Of a stretch of DNA of 64,000 nt, positions 15,327-23,775 are shown piece by piece. How positions within the stretch are numbered: the stretch's first letter is position 1; every line of letters begins with the position of its first letter. Under the pieces are notes generated by a model. That model worked only from the letters and a program-made list of their open reading frames with translations. It was not told the origin of the DNA and searched no databases. The stretch comes from Streptomyces griseorubiginosus (GTDB taxonomy: Bacteria > Actinomycetota > Actinomycetes > Streptomycetales > Streptomycetaceae). Made by a program: the position numbers and the translations under genes. The stretch covers positions 464,462 to 528,461 of the forward strand of contig NZ_KQ948734.1 in NCBI RefSeq assembly GCF_001514195.1. The letters run 5' to 3'.

Positions 15327-16109
15327 TCAGCCTCCGTTTCCGCAACCACCCACGCGCCGGGTGCTGAGAGCGATGTCGTCCATACGGATGTCGTACGACG
15401 AGGGGGCCGGGTCGGCCTGGTAGAGCTGCCAGCCCAGCTTCAGCTTGTCGAAGGCCGGGAAGACGAAGTCGTCCGCGGTGCCCCCGTGCACCTTGGTGGA
15501 GACGGTCAGGTCGGACCGCCGCACGCCGTCTGAGTACACGGTGACGCGGTTGTCGCGGGCGTCCAGATGGAACTCGACGCACTGCCACGTCCCGGCGACC
15601 GCGGGCGAGGAGGTCTTCCAGGAGGTCCAGTCCCCGGTCGGCCCGAGATCGGACCCGACGCCCCAGAAGTTCCCGTTGTCGGTCGGCGCGTACTGCCCCC
15701 CGAGCGGCCGCACCAGCGTGGGCGAGTCCGCTCCCGACGCCTCGGCGACGGTCCAGTGGGCCCAGTCGGGCGCGGTGGGAAACCCGTCGACCCGCAGCCG
15801 CACGCGCCCCCAGAAGCTGTTGCCGGGAGGCGAGAGCTTGTCGAACACAAGAAAGGCCAGACCGTTCCCCTCCGTACGAATCCGAAGCTCCCGCCCATGC
15901 CCCGCCCCACCGGGAACGACGGTCAAGGTCCCGCCGGCCGTATCGCCGACCCAGTCGCGCCCCTGGCTGACGGGCCCGAGGGGCAGCCGGTCGAAGTTCT
16001 CCCGGGCCAGAGTCACGTGCGTGTCGGGGGTCGCGGAGGCAGTGGGGGGTATCACGAGGAGTACCGCGGCGGCGCACAGCGCGGCGGCGGATTTTCTCTT
16101 GAGTGCCAT
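15327..16109 (-). CDS. Secreted Cip1-like/jelly-roll protein, possible polysaccharide-active enzyme
   Basis: A 260-residue protein beginning MALKRKSAAALCAAAVLLVIPPTASA, a clear Sec signal peptide with A-x-A cleavage. The mature region is a beta-rich domain: FWGRVRLRVDGFPTAPDWAHWTVAEASG, NFWGVGSDLGPTGDWTSWKTSSPAVAGTWQCVEFHLD, FDKLKLGWQLYQADPAPSSYDIRMDDIALSTRRVGG. This pattern resembles the secreted Cip1 family first seen in cellulolytic fungi and found in actinomycetes, related in fold to polysaccharide lyases; activity is not established for bacterial members. The start at 16109 is chosen because the signal peptide begins there. It is divergent from the hypothetical gene at 16150. Confidence 0.7.
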   Translation of the reverse strand: MALKRKSAAALCAAAVLLVIPPTASATPDTHVTLARENFDRLPLGPVSQGRDWVGDTAGGTLTVVPGGAGHGRELRIRTEGNGLAFLVFDKLSPPGNSFWGRVRLRVDGFPTAPDWAHWTVAEASGADSPTLVRPLGGQYAPTDNGNFWGVGSDLGPTGDWTSWKTSSPAVAGTWQCVEFHLDARDNRVTVYSDGVRRSDLTVSTKVHGGTADDFVFPAFDKLKLGWQLYQADPAPSSYDIRMDDIALSTRRVGGCGNGG

Positions 16110-16149
16110 GGCGTCAGTCTGGTGTCTTGATCGCGGGGGAGGGGTCGGA

Positions 16150-16590
16150 ATGACCGTGTCCATGCCGAAGGTCTTCTTCGCCGATGTGCGCGAGGCGTAC
16201 ACGGAACTCGCGGAGAGGCTGGGCCTGGAGGGGCCGGTCGAGACCGAACAGGTGCTGCCCGTCTCGACCTATACGCGAGGGGCCGTCGGGTACCGGATCT
16301 ACCTGGACATGTCGGAAGGCGGATCTTTGCGCACCGCCGCAGGCCTTCGGACGCCGGACATCTGGTTCACGGTGGGGATCGAGAAACTCGCCATCGCCGC
16401 GGGCGTCGTCGACAAGCGCGGCACCGTCTCCTACAGCGCCCGCAACCTCAAGCAGATGAAGAAGTCCCTGGTGGGGCAACGGGCCTTCGTCGAGCCCCTG
16501 CATCCGCTGCTCTGCGATGACCCGGAGTCGGCTGTCCGACTGCTGCGCAAGGCCGGGGCCCGGGAATGGAGCCTGAGACCGGAGGAATGA
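16150..16590 (+). CDS. Hypothetical protein
   Basis: A 146-residue soluble protein (MTVSMPKVFFADVREAYTELAERLGLEGPVETEQVL...). It shows FTVGIEKLAIAAGVVDKRGTVSYSARNLKQMKKSLVGQRAFVEPLHPLL in the middle and ends ARKAGAREWSL-like. No domain is recognised. The ATG at 16150 has a purine-rich GGGGAGGGGTCGGA before it; an alternative internal ATG at 16162 would shorten it by four residues. It is divergent from the Cip1-like gene and converges on sdhB across a strong hairpin. Confidence 0.7.
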   Translation: MTVSMPKVFFADVREAYTELAERLGLEGPVETEQVLPVSTYTRGAVGYRIYLDMSEGGSLRTAAGLRTPDIWFTVGIEKLAIAAGVVDKRGTVSYSARNLKQMKKSLVGQRAFVEPLHPLLCDDPESAVRLLRKAGAREWSLRPEE

Positions 16591-16594
16591 GGAA

Positions 16595-16630
16595 GGGCCC
16601 CGCCCCGGTGCAGACCGGGGAACGGGGCCC
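16595..16630. terminator. Bidirectional hairpin between hypothetical gene and sdhB
   Basis: GGGCCCC (16595-16601) pairs with GGGGCCC (16624-16630), and inside it CCCCGGT (16603-16609) pairs with ACCGGGG (16614-16620). This 14-bp near-continuous stem lies just after the stop at 16590 and 23 bases from the end of sdhB on the other strand. There is no U-tract, as usual for Streptomyces terminators. Confidence 0.8.
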
Positions 16631-16653
16631 AACTCGCCGTAGCAGAAAGGCGA

Positions 16654-17433
16654 TCAGAAGCGGCGCGTGATCAGTGCCCTCTTCACTTCCTGGATCGCCT
16701 TCGTGACCTCGATGCCGCGCGGGCAGGCGTCCGTGCAGTTGAAGGTCGTGCGGCAGCGCCAGACGCCGTCGCGGTCGTTGAGGATCTCCAGGCGCTGCTC
16801 GCCCGCCTCGTCACGGCTGTCGAAGATGAAGCGGTGGGCGTTCACGATCGCCGCCGGGCCGAAGTACTGGCCGTCGTTCCAGAAGACCGGGCACGAGGAG
16901 GTGCAGGCCGCGCAGAGGATGCACTTCGTGGTGTCGTCGAAGCGCTCGCGGTCCTCGGCCGTCTGGAGACGCTCGCGCGTCGGCTCGTTGGTGTCCTTCG
17001 TGATCAGGAAGGGCATCACGTCGCGGTACGCCTGGAAGAACGGCTCCATGTCGACCACGAGGTCCTTCAGGACCGTCAGGCCCTTGATGGGCTCGACCGT
17101 GATCGGCTTCTCGGGGTTGATGTCCTTGATCAGCGTCTTGCAGGCCAGACGGTTCTTGCCGTTGATCCGCATCGCGTCCGAGCCGCAGATGCCGTGGGCA
17201 CAGGAGCGGCGGAAGGTCAGCGAGCCGTCCAGGTCCCACTTGATCTTGTGGAGGGCGTCCAGGACGCGCTCCTTCGGGTCGATCTCCAGCTGGAAGTCTT
17301 CCCAGACCGCCTCCGCCGAGACCTCGGCGTTGAACCGGCGCACCCGGATGGTGACCGTGATGTACGGGGAGTCGGCGAAACCGGGCTCGGGCTCGCCGGC
17401 CGCGTCCTTCTTGTCCAGAACAGGGGTTGCCAT
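16654..17433 (-). CDS. sdhB: Succinate dehydrogenase iron-sulfur subunit
   Basis: A 259-residue protein carrying electrons from the flavoprotein to quinone. The 2Fe-2S plant-ferredoxin domain shows CAHGICGSDAMRINGKNRLAC; the C-terminal helical domain has CILCAACTSSCPVFW (4Fe-4S ligands plus one for 3Fe-4S) and CTDACPRGIEVTKAI. About 20 extra N-terminal residues precede the conserved VTIRVRRFN. Its ATG overlaps the TGA of sdhA by one base (TGATG). It is the last gene of sdhCDAB and ends before a strong hairpin. Confidence 0.98.
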   Translation of the reverse strand: MATPVLDKKDAAGEPEPGFADSPYITVTIRVRRFNAEVSAEAVWEDFQLEIDPKERVLDALHKIKWDLDGSLTFRRSCAHGICGSDAMRINGKNRLACKTLIKDINPEKPITVEPIKGLTVLKDLVVDMEPFFQAYRDVMPFLITKDTNEPTRERLQTAEDRERFDDTTKCILCAACTSSCPVFWNDGQYFGPAAIVNAHRFIFDSRDEAGEQRLEILNDRDGVWRCRTTFNCTDACPRGIEVTKAIQEVKRALITRRF

Positions 17434-19187
17434 CAGTACTTACGCTCCATCGGCTGGTAGCGGGTCTGGACGACCGGCTTGTAGTCGAGACGGATCGACT
17501 CGGCTCCGTCGTCGCCCACCTCGCGGTACGCCATGGTGTGGCGCATGAAGTTGACGTCGTCGCGGTTCGGGTAGTCCTCGCGGTAGTGACCGCCGCGGGA
17601 CTCCTTGCGGGCCAGCGCGGAGACCGCCATGACCTCGGCGAGGTCCAGCAGGTTGCCGAGCTCGATGGCCTCCAGCAGGTCCGTGTTGAAACGACGGCCC
17701 TTGTCCTGGATCGCCACGTTCTTGTAGCGCTCACGCAGCTCGGCGATCTTCTCGACCGCCGTCTTGATCGTCTGCTCGGTGCGGAACACCATCACGTTGG
17801 CGTCCATGGTCTCCTGGAGCTCGCGGCGCAGGACCGCCACGCGCTCGGTGCCGGTCGAGTTGCGCAGCGCCTCGACCTGCCCGACGACCAGCGAAGCCGG
17901 GTCCTCCGGCAGCTCGACGAAGTCCGCCTTCTGGCTGTACTCCGCCGCCGCGATACCGGCACGGCGGCCGAACACGTTGATGTCCAGCAGCGAGTTCGTG
18001 CCCAGACGGTTCGCACCGTGCACCGAGACGCACGCGACCTCGCCGGCCGCGTACAGGCCCGGGACGACGGTGGTGTTGTCCGCCAGGACCTCACCCTCGA
18101 CGTTCGTCGGGATGCCGCCCATGGCGTAGTGCGCGGTGGGCTGGATCGGGATCGGGTCCGTGTACGGCTCGATACCGAGGTAGGTGCGCGCGAACTCCGT
18201 GATGTCCGGGAGCTTGGCGTCCAGCTGCTCCGGCGGGAGGTGCGTGAGGTCGAGGTAGACGTGGTCGCCCTCGGGACCGCAGCCGCGGCCCTCACGGATC
18301 TCCGTGTAGATGGAGCGGGACACGACGTCACGGGACGCGAGGTCCTTCATGACCGGCGCGTACTTCTCCATGAAGCGCTCGCCGTCCTTGTTGCGGAGGA
18401 TGCCGCCCTCACCGCGGGCGCCCTCCGTCAGCAGGATGCCCATGCGCCAGATGCCGGTCGGGTGGAACTGGAAGAACTCCATGTCCTCCAGCGGCAGCCC
18501 GCGACGGTAGACGGCGGCCTGGCCGTCACCGGTCAGCGTGTGCGCGTTCGACGTCACCTTGAAGAACTTGCCGCAGCCGCCGGACGCGTAGATCACGGCC
18601 TTCGCCTGGAAGACGTGGATCTCGCCGGTCGCCAGCTCGTACGCCACCACACCGGCCGACTTCTTGACGCCGTCGACCTCGGTGATCAGCTGGTCCAGGA
18701 CGTAGAACTCGTTGAAGAACTCCACGCCCTCCTTCACGCAGTTCTGGTACAGCGTCTGGAGGATCATGTGGCCGGTGCGGTCGGCCGCGTAGCAGGACCG
18801 GCGGACCGGGGCCTCGCCGTGGTTGCGGCTGTGACCGCCGAAGCGGCGCTGGTCGATCGTGCCGTTCGGGGTGCGGTTGAACGGCAGGCCCATCTTCTCC
18901 AGGTCGAGGACCGAGTCGATGGCCTCCTTCGCCAGGATCTCGGCGGCGTCCTGGTCGACCAGGTAGTCACCGCCCTTGACCGTGTCGAAGGTGTGCCACT
19001 CCCAGTTGTCCTCCTCCACGTTGGCCAGCGCGGCGGCCATGCCGCCCTGCGCGGCGCCCGTGTGGGAGCGGGTGGGGTAGAGCTTCGTCAGCACGGCGGT
19101 ACGGCTGCGCTTCGTCGACTCGATCGCGGCGCGCATGCCGGCGCCGCCGGCGCCGACGATGACGGTGTCGTACTTGTGGATCTTCAT
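17433..19187 (-). CDS. sdhA: Succinate dehydrogenase flavoprotein subunit
   Basis: A 584-residue catalytic subunit that oxidises succinate to fumarate. The Rossmann motif is [16 protein letters not shown] near residue 10; [17 protein letters not shown] contains the histidine that binds FAD covalently. [10 protein letters not shown] and [28 protein letters not shown] are further family hallmarks, with the substrate-binding HPTG-type segment in FQFHPTGIW. Length is standard for the SdhA type found with sdhC/sdhD anchors. It follows sdhD by 22 bases with a ribosome site in AGGAATTCC-like sequence. Confidence 0.98.
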   Translation of the reverse strand: MKIHKYDTVIVGAGGAGMRAAIESTKRSRTAVLTKLYPTRSHTGAAQGGMAAALANVEEDNWEWHTFDTVKGGDYLVDQDAAEILAKEAIDSVLDLEKMGLPFNRTPNGTIDQRRFGGHSRNHGEAPVRRSCYAADRTGHMILQTLYQNCVKEGVEFFNEFYVLDQLITEVDGVKKSAGVVAYELATGEIHVFQAKAVIYASGGCGKFFKVTSNAHTLTGDGQAAVYRRGLPLEDMEFFQFHPTGIWRMGILLTEGARGEGGILRNKDGERFMEKYAPVMKDLASRDVVSRSIYTEIREGRGCGPEGDHVYLDLTHLPPEQLDAKLPDITEFARTYLGIEPYTDPIPIQPTAHYAMGGIPTNVEGEVLADNTTVVPGLYAAGEVACVSVHGANRLGTNSLLDINVFGRRAGIAAAEYSQKADFVELPEDPASLVVGQVEALRNSTGTERVAVLRRELQETMDANVMVFRTEQTIKTAVEKIAELRERYKNVAIQDKGRRFNTDLLEAIELGNLLDLAEVMAVSALARKESRGGHYREDYPNRDDVNFMRHTMAYREVGDDGAESIRLDYKPVVQTRYQPMERKY

Positions 19188-19209
19188 CAGGAATTCCTCA
19201 GCCCCGTGC

Positions 19210-19692
19210 CTAGCGGATGTTCGGGTCGAAGGTGAAGATCACCAGCGTGCCCAGCAGGATGGTGAACACCGTCGCCGTGTAGAGCAGGCCCTTGAGCCAC
19301 AGCCGGGTGTTGGCGCGCTCCGCGTAGTCGTTGATGATCGTGCGCAGGCCGTTGGCGCCGTGCAGCATCGCGAGCCACAGCATCAGCAGGTCCCAGACCT
19401 GCCAGAACGGGGAGGCCCAACGGCCGGCCACGAACGCGAAGCCGATCTTCGAGACGCCGCCGTCCAGCACGAGCTGGATCAGCAGGTGCCCGATGACCAG
19501 GACGACCAGCACGATGCCGGACAGCCGCATGAACAGCCACGCGGCCATCTCGAAGTTGCCGCGGGTCGAGCGCGGGGTCTTCTTGGTGCGCTTGCGCGGA
19601 GCCTCGATCAGGGGCGCCGGGTTGTCGACGCCGTAACCGGAGGAGCCCTCGACGGGGCCGATGCCGGAAGCGGTGGTTTCAGTGGTCGCCAT
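19210..19692 (-). CDS. sdhD: Succinate dehydrogenase membrane anchor subunit
   Basis: A 160-residue membrane anchor. After an unusually long charged N-terminus of about 50 residues ([14 protein letters not shown] region) come three helices: [46 protein letters not shown] and [20 protein letters not shown]. The helix-two histidine in MLHGANGLR is in the position of an axial haem ligand. With SdhC it binds quinone and haem b. It starts five bases after sdhC ends. Confidence 0.95.
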   Translation of the reverse strand: MATTETTASGIGPVEGSSGYGVDNPAPLIEAPRKRTKKTPRSTRGNFEMAAWLFMRLSGIVLVVLVIGHLLIQLVLDGGVSKIGFAFVAGRWASPFWQVWDLLMLWLAMLHGANGLRTIINDYAERANTRLWLKGLLYTATVFTILLGTLVIFTFDPNIR

Positions 19693-19697
19693 CGGTA

Positions 19698-20078
19698 TCA
19701 GCTCCCGAACAGTTCACGAGCGGCGTGGCCGAGGACGGGGTAGATCGCCCCGATCATGAGGACGACCCACAGGCCCACCACGGACCAGAGCATCTGCTTC
19801 TGGTAGCGCGGGCCCTTCGACCAGAAGTCGACGGCGATGACGCGCAGGCCGTTGAGCGCGTGGAAGAGGATGGCGGCGACGAGGCCGTACTCCAGGCACG
19901 CGACGAGCGGGGTCTTGTACGTGGCTACGACCTTGTCGTAGTCCTCGGGCGAGACGCGGACGAGAGCGGTGTCCAGCACGTGAACGAACAGGAAGAAGAA
20001 GATGAGGACGCCGGTGACTCGGTGAGCCACCCAGGACCACATTCCTTCCCGGCCGCGGTACAGCGTTCCAGCCGGCAC
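19698..20078 (-). CDS. sdhC: Succinate dehydrogenase cytochrome b556 subunit
   Basis: A 126-residue first subunit of the operon, with three helices: WVAHRVTGVLIFFFLFVHVLDTALV, LVAAILFHALNGLRVIAVDFW and MLWSVVGLWVVLMIGAIYPVL. HRVTGV and FHALNGLR are the usual quinone-site and haem-ligand motifs. The GTG start at 20078 is preceded by GGAGGGACTTCC, a good ribosome site. Upstream, the minus strand shows a TAGCAT -10-like hexamer at 20165-20170 but no clear -35. Order C-D-A-B is typical of actinobacteria. Confidence 0.96.
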   Translation of the reverse strand: MPAGTLYRGREGMWSWVAHRVTGVLIFFFLFVHVLDTALVRVSPEDYDKVVATYKTPLVACLEYGLVAAILFHALNGLRVIAVDFWSKGPRYQKQMLWSVVGLWVVLMIGAIYPVLGHAARELFGS

Positions 20079-20274
20079 GGAAGTCCCTCCGGGAGCGGGG
20101 ATTGGGGCCGCGCCGGCTTGGTCTGTCGGTCGGGCCCGGCCGGGTACGGTCCACCGGCCCCCAGCATGCTATCCAAGCGGTGGCTGAAGCCTTACGGGGG
20201 GCCTACCGGTGTGATCGAAGTGGCACGCAGATGGGGTAACCGGGCGGCTAATGAGGTGGTCTGGACTGTTGTGT

Positions 20275-20352
20275 GCCGGGTGCGGCGCCGTGGGGGCTTG
20301 TCGCGCCCACGCGGCGGTAGCCGCACATCGACTACAGCCCCGCGCCCCTTAG
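20275..20352. repeat. Streptomyces interspersed repeat, copy 2
   Basis: GCCGGGTGCGG, GTGGGGGCTTGTCGCGC and CCCCGCGCCCCTT recur here as at 10761-10830, with a longer middle (GCGGCGGTAGCCGC stem). It ends inside the final codons of the OHCU decarboxylase-like gene, so the element may have modified that gene's C-terminus. Confidence 0.65.
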
Positions 20353-20844
20353 GGAAGACACCAGACGGCCTCTCGCGACGCGACGGAGCTCCTCCGCCGC
20401 CACCACCCGTTCCTCCTCCGGATCGTTTGTCAATCGTGACCGGATGCCTGCCAGGACGTGGTCCAGGGCCTCGTCGGCGGGCAGGCCGTCCAGGCAGATC
20501 ACGAAGGCGTGGCCGAAGCGGGCCTCGTACGCGGCGTGGGCCGCGTCCATGGCCATGTGGGCCGGCGAGTAGGCACCCTCCGGGAGCAGCGGGAGCGTCT
20601 CGGCCGCGAGGGCCTCGGAGAGGTCCGCGGACGTCAGGTCGTACGCCGCCTCGTCGGAGGCCGCCAGGAGCGCCTCCACGGTCGGGTAGGGGCGGTGGGC
20701 CGCGATGCGCTCGGCCCAGCGGAGGCTGCGCAGGCAGTCCAGGAGGAGGCCCCGGGCCTCGGCGGCGGGGGCGATGTTGAAGGCGTCCAGAACCGTGGGC
20801 AGGGACGGTATGGCCACTCGGCCAGAAGTGTGTGTGGGCGTCAC
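20332..20844 (-). CDS. 2-oxo-4-hydroxy-4-carboxy-5-ureidoimidazoline decarboxylase-like protein
   Basis: A 170-residue all-helical protein. FNIAPAAEARGLLLDCLRSLRWAERIAAHRPYPTVEALLAASDEAAYDL and HAAYEARFGHAFVICLDGLPADEALDHVLAGIRSRLTNDPEEERVVAAEELRRVARGRL follow the OHCU decarboxylase (UraD) domain, which makes S-allantoin in uric acid breakdown. The A-Y-E-x-x-F-G-x-x-F-V-I motif is clear. No urate oxidase or transthyretin-like gene is near, so involvement in purine catabolism is inferred from the family alone. Its last codons overlap an interspersed repeat. Confidence 0.8.
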   Translation of the reverse strand: MTPTHTSGRVAIPSLPTVLDAFNIAPAAEARGLLLDCLRSLRWAERIAAHRPYPTVEALLAASDEAAYDLTSADLSEALAAETLPLLPEGAYSPAHMAMDAAHAAYEARFGHAFVICLDGLPADEALDHVLAGIRSRLTNDPEEERVVAAEELRRVARGRLVSSLRGAGL

Positions 20845-20990
20845 GTGTGTTTCGGCAGGGGAAGCTGTGAGCGGTGTGACGTCACGTTATCGAGTGTGGA
20901 CATGACCTGTCCGACGGATGCCCGAATTTCACCCGCAAGGGAGAGTTTCGGAACGTGCGGTGGACGCGCCTTTTCTGCTGAGGCCCTAGC

Positions 20991-22670
20991 GTGGAGGGTG
21001 TGAGCCAGCACAGGAAGCGACCGGAGAAGCAGACGAGGCGGACGAGAGGGCTGATCACCGGAGCGGTCGCCGTGACCGTGGCGGCCGGGGTGGGCCTCGG
21101 GCTGTGGACGGGCCACGACGACAGCGCCCCCGCCGGGTCCGCGCAGGCGGAGACGCAGGCGGGAGCCGATCGGCACGCGCCGTCGCAGTCGGCGTCCGCC
21201 GCCGCGCCGAGGCAGAACCCGACGCCGAGTCCCACCCGCTCGTACGCGCTGTCCACCACCCCGCGCACCATCCCGGCCGTCCGCGCCCACACCCCGGCGC
21301 GCGGCCCCGGCTGGCGGCCCGCCGCCGGGCGGCGGGTGGTCGTGAACGACGCCGGCCTCGCCGACGAGGGGCGGCTCGTCGCCGGTGAGCTGGGGCTGAC
21401 GTACGCCGGGAAGAAGGACGACGTGCGCGCCGGGGACGTACGACTGGCTCTCGACCACGGTGCCGGGGCGGCCCCGGAGTCGTACCGCATGACCGTGCGC
21501 GGCGGGCGGGTCGACATCAGCGGGCCGGACGACGCGGGCGTGTTCTACGGCACCCGCACGCTCAAGCAGGAGGTGCACGGGGGCGGTACGGCCCCGGAGG
21601 GCGTCGTACGGGACCAGCCGGCCAAGCCGGTGCGCGGGTTCTCCCTGGACATGGCCCGCAAGAGCTTCACGGCGGGCTGGATCGAGGACCGGGTCAGGGA
21701 GCTCGGCGATCTGAAGTACAACCGGCTCCAGCTGCACTTCTCCGACGACCAGGGATTCCGGATCGCGTCCGACTCGCACCCCGAGATCGTCTCCAAGCAG
21801 CACCTGACGAAGGCGCAGGTGCGGAAGATCGTCGCGCTCGCGGCGCAGCGGCACATCACCGTCGTACCGGAGATCGACTCGCCCGGGCACCTGGGCGCGG
21901 TCATCGCGGCCCACCCCGAGCTCCAGCTGCGCAGCGCGGCCGGGAACGCGCCGCAGGGGACCATCGACATCTCCAAGCCCGCGGCCGCCCAGATCGTCGA
22001 CGACCTGCTCAAGGAGTACGCCGACCTGTTCCCCGGCTCCGACTGGCATCTCGGCGGGGACGAGTACCGGGCGCTGATGGTGTCGAACCCGGCGGCGACC
22101 TACCCCCAGCTCGCCGCCGCCGCCCAGAAGGCCTACGGGGCGGGCGGGACGGTCGCGGACCTGACGACGGGGTGGCTCAACGACCGCGCGGACACCGTCC
22201 GGGCCGCGGGCAAGACGCCGCTGGCCTGGAACGACGGCTTCTTCCGGGGTACGTCCGTGCGGCCCGCCGGCGACATCCGGGTCGCCTACTGGACGGGCAA
22301 GGAGATCGGCGCCCGGCAGCCGGTGGAGTACCTGAGCGCGGGACGCAAGGTCGTCAACTACAACGACGAGTTCCTCTACTACGTCCTCGGGCAGCCCAAC
22401 AAGTTCTTCTATCCCAGGGGCCAGCGGATCTACGAGCAGTGGACCCCGCGGGTGGTGCGCGGCACGACGGCCGTCTCCTCGAAGTACGACGGCCAGATCC
22501 TCGGCGGGTACTTCGCGGTGTGGTGCGACTTCCCGAACGCGCAGACGCAGGACCAGGTCGCGGCCGGTGTCCGGATGCCGCTGCGGGCGACCGCCCAGAA
22601 GCTGTGGGATCCGCGCAAGCCCGCCCTGACCTGGACGCAGTTCAAGGCGCTGGGCGACCGGCTGGGTTGA
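20991..22670 (+). CDS. Secreted beta-N-acetylhexosaminidase, GH20
   Basis: About 559 residues. An N-terminal helix GLITGAVAVTVAAGVGLGLW (about 20-40) is followed by a 60-residue Ser/Pro/Thr/Ala linker, indicating export or surface anchoring. The beta/alpha domain GVFYGTRTLKQEV and the catalytic barrel (RGFSLDMARKSFTAGWI, LQLHFSDDQGFRI, VVPEIDSPGHLGAVI) lead to the catalytic pair Asp357-Glu358 in WHLGGDEY. GH20 enzymes release GlcNAc or GalNAc from chitooligosaccharides and glycans by substrate-assisted catalysis. The start may be GTG 20991 or GTG 21000; the TAGCGT at 20987-20992 could be a -10 that makes 21000 leaderless. It stands alone, divergent from the OHCU gene. Confidence 0.93.
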   Translation: MEGVSQHRKRPEKQTRRTRGLITGAVAVTVAAGVGLGLWTGHDDSAPAGSAQAETQAGADRHAPSQSASAAAPRQNPTPSPTRSYALSTTPRTIPAVRAHTPARGPGWRPAAGRRVVVNDAGLADEGRLVAGELGLTYAGKKDDVRAGDVRLALDHGAGAAPESYRMTVRGGRVDISGPDDAGVFYGTRTLKQEVHGGGTAPEGVVRDQPAKPVRGFSLDMARKSFTAGWIEDRVRELGDLKYNRLQLHFSDDQGFRIASDSHPEIVSKQHLTKAQVRKIVALAAQRHITVVPEIDSPGHLGAVIAAHPELQLRSAAGNAPQGTIDISKPAAAQIVDDLLKEYADLFPGSDWHLGGDEYRALMVSNPAATYPQLAAAAQKAYGAGGTVADLTTGWLNDRADTVRAAGKTPLAWNDGFFRGTSVRPAGDIRVAYWTGKEIGARQPVEYLSAGRKVVNYNDEFLYYVLGQPNKFFYPRGQRIYEQWTPRVVRGTTAVSSKYDGQILGGYFAVWCDFPNAQTQDQVAAGVRMPLRATAQKLWDPRKPALTWTQFKALGDRLG

Positions 22671-22823
22671 GCGGCCCGCGATTCGTGGTGGACGTACGGG
22701 GCCGGCGGACCGTATGTTCCGCATGCCGCGCGTGAGGCTCTGGGGAGAACCTGCGCGGTCTGCCGCTCATCCACCGCTCGGCTCACTCGCGGCCCAGCTT
22801 GTGCAACACCTCGGGGGATCACC

Positions 22824-23606
22824 ATGCTCTGCTCGCGCTGCCATCACTTCGAAGCGGAACCGGACGGTGTCCTGTGCACCGTGTGCGCCACGCCCGCCGG
22901 TTTCGCGGCCCCGCCCGGCGCCGGCACGCCCGGAGCGGGCACGCCGAAGGTCTGGCTGCGCTCGCCGGTCGGGCTCGGGTGGGCCACCGTGGCGCTCCTG
23001 GGCGTCGCCGCCGCCGTCGACCTCTTCGCCGTCGTCGCGGACTACCTGCGGTACGACGTCACCGGCGACCTCGCCGCGGGGGACAGCGGGGCCGCGGTGC
23101 TGGACCGGGCCGACACGTCGGACGTACTGACCGGGCTGGCGGCCGGCGCGCAGCTTGTCGTGCTGCTGGCCTGCGCCGTCGTCTTCGTGATCTGGCTCTG
23201 GCGGGTGCGGGTCAACGCCGAGGTGTTCGCCCCGGACGGGCACCGCCAGGCGCGCGGCTGGGTGATCGCGGGCTGGATCGTGCCGTTCGTGAGCCTGTGG
23301 TACCCGCGCCGGATCGTGCTCGACGTCTGGGACGCGAGCAGCGTGGGCGACCGGCCGAGGGGACATGCGCTGGTCAACGTCTGGTGGACGCTGTGGCTCC
23401 TGACGAACGTCGTCGGGCGGTTCCTCGCCAACCTGGCGGGGGAAGCCGAAACCTCCGCGGAGATCCACGACACCACGCGCCAGCTGCTGTTCGCGGACGC
23501 GCTCGACCTCGCCGCCGCCCTGGTCGCCGCCGCGATGGTGCTGCGACTGACCCGGATGCAGGACGAGAAGGCCCGGCGGGGGCCCACGGCGCCTGCCGCG
23601 GTCTGA
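22824..23606 (+). CDS. DUF4328 membrane protein with zinc ribbon
   Basis: A 260-residue protein. The start MLCSRCHHFEAEPDGVLCTVCATP is a C-x-x-C...C-x-x-C zinc ribbon, then a short Pro/Gly linker. Four or more helices follow (GLGWATVALLGVAAAVDLFAVVADYL, LVVLLACAVVFVIWLW, WVIAGWIVPFVSLWYPRRIVLDVWDAS, LVNVWWTLWLLTNVVGRFL). WxxxGWxVPxxxLWxPxxIxxDxW is the DUF4328 signature, common and uncharacterised in Streptomyces. Its last 14 codons form the first unit of a 42-bp tandem repeat that continues past the stop. Confidence 0.88.
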   Translation: MLCSRCHHFEAEPDGVLCTVCATPAGFAAPPGAGTPGAGTPKVWLRSPVGLGWATVALLGVAAAVDLFAVVADYLRYDVTGDLAAGDSGAAVLDRADTSDVLTGLAAGAQLVVLLACAVVFVIWLWRVRVNAEVFAPDGHRQARGWVIAGWIVPFVSLWYPRRIVLDVWDASSVGDRPRGHALVNVWWTLWLLTNVVGRFLANLAGEAETSAEIHDTTRQLLFADALDLAAALVAAAMVLRLTRMQDEKARRGPTAPAAV

Positions 23607-23693
23607 CGGAAGGCCGGGGGAGGGCCCACCGTGCCCGCCGCGGTCTGACGGAAGGCCCGGCGGGGACCCACGGTGGCCGCCGCGGTCTGACGG
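23568..23693 (+). repeat. Three 42-bp tandem repeats spanning the DUF4328 stop codon
   Basis: Units 23568-23609, 23610-23651 and 23652-23693 each run from AAGGCC to GCCGCGGTCTGACGG. Unit one encodes the C-terminus KARRGPTAPAAV and the TGA; the two later copies keep the same TGA in the same frame, so the repeat arose by duplicating the gene's 3' end. Confidence 0.85.
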
Positions 23694-23775
23694 ATCTGGT
23701 CCGCCCCCTGTGAACCGCCGTACGGATGTGGTGTATTCGGGCCCTAACCGTACCGAGCAGCCGGGGGGACCGGGG

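Noticed and set aside
17427..19235. 602-codon plus-strand frame opposite sdhA
   Set aside because: Antisense shadow of sdhA, with Leu/Val/Asp/Arg-rich composition from complementary codons.
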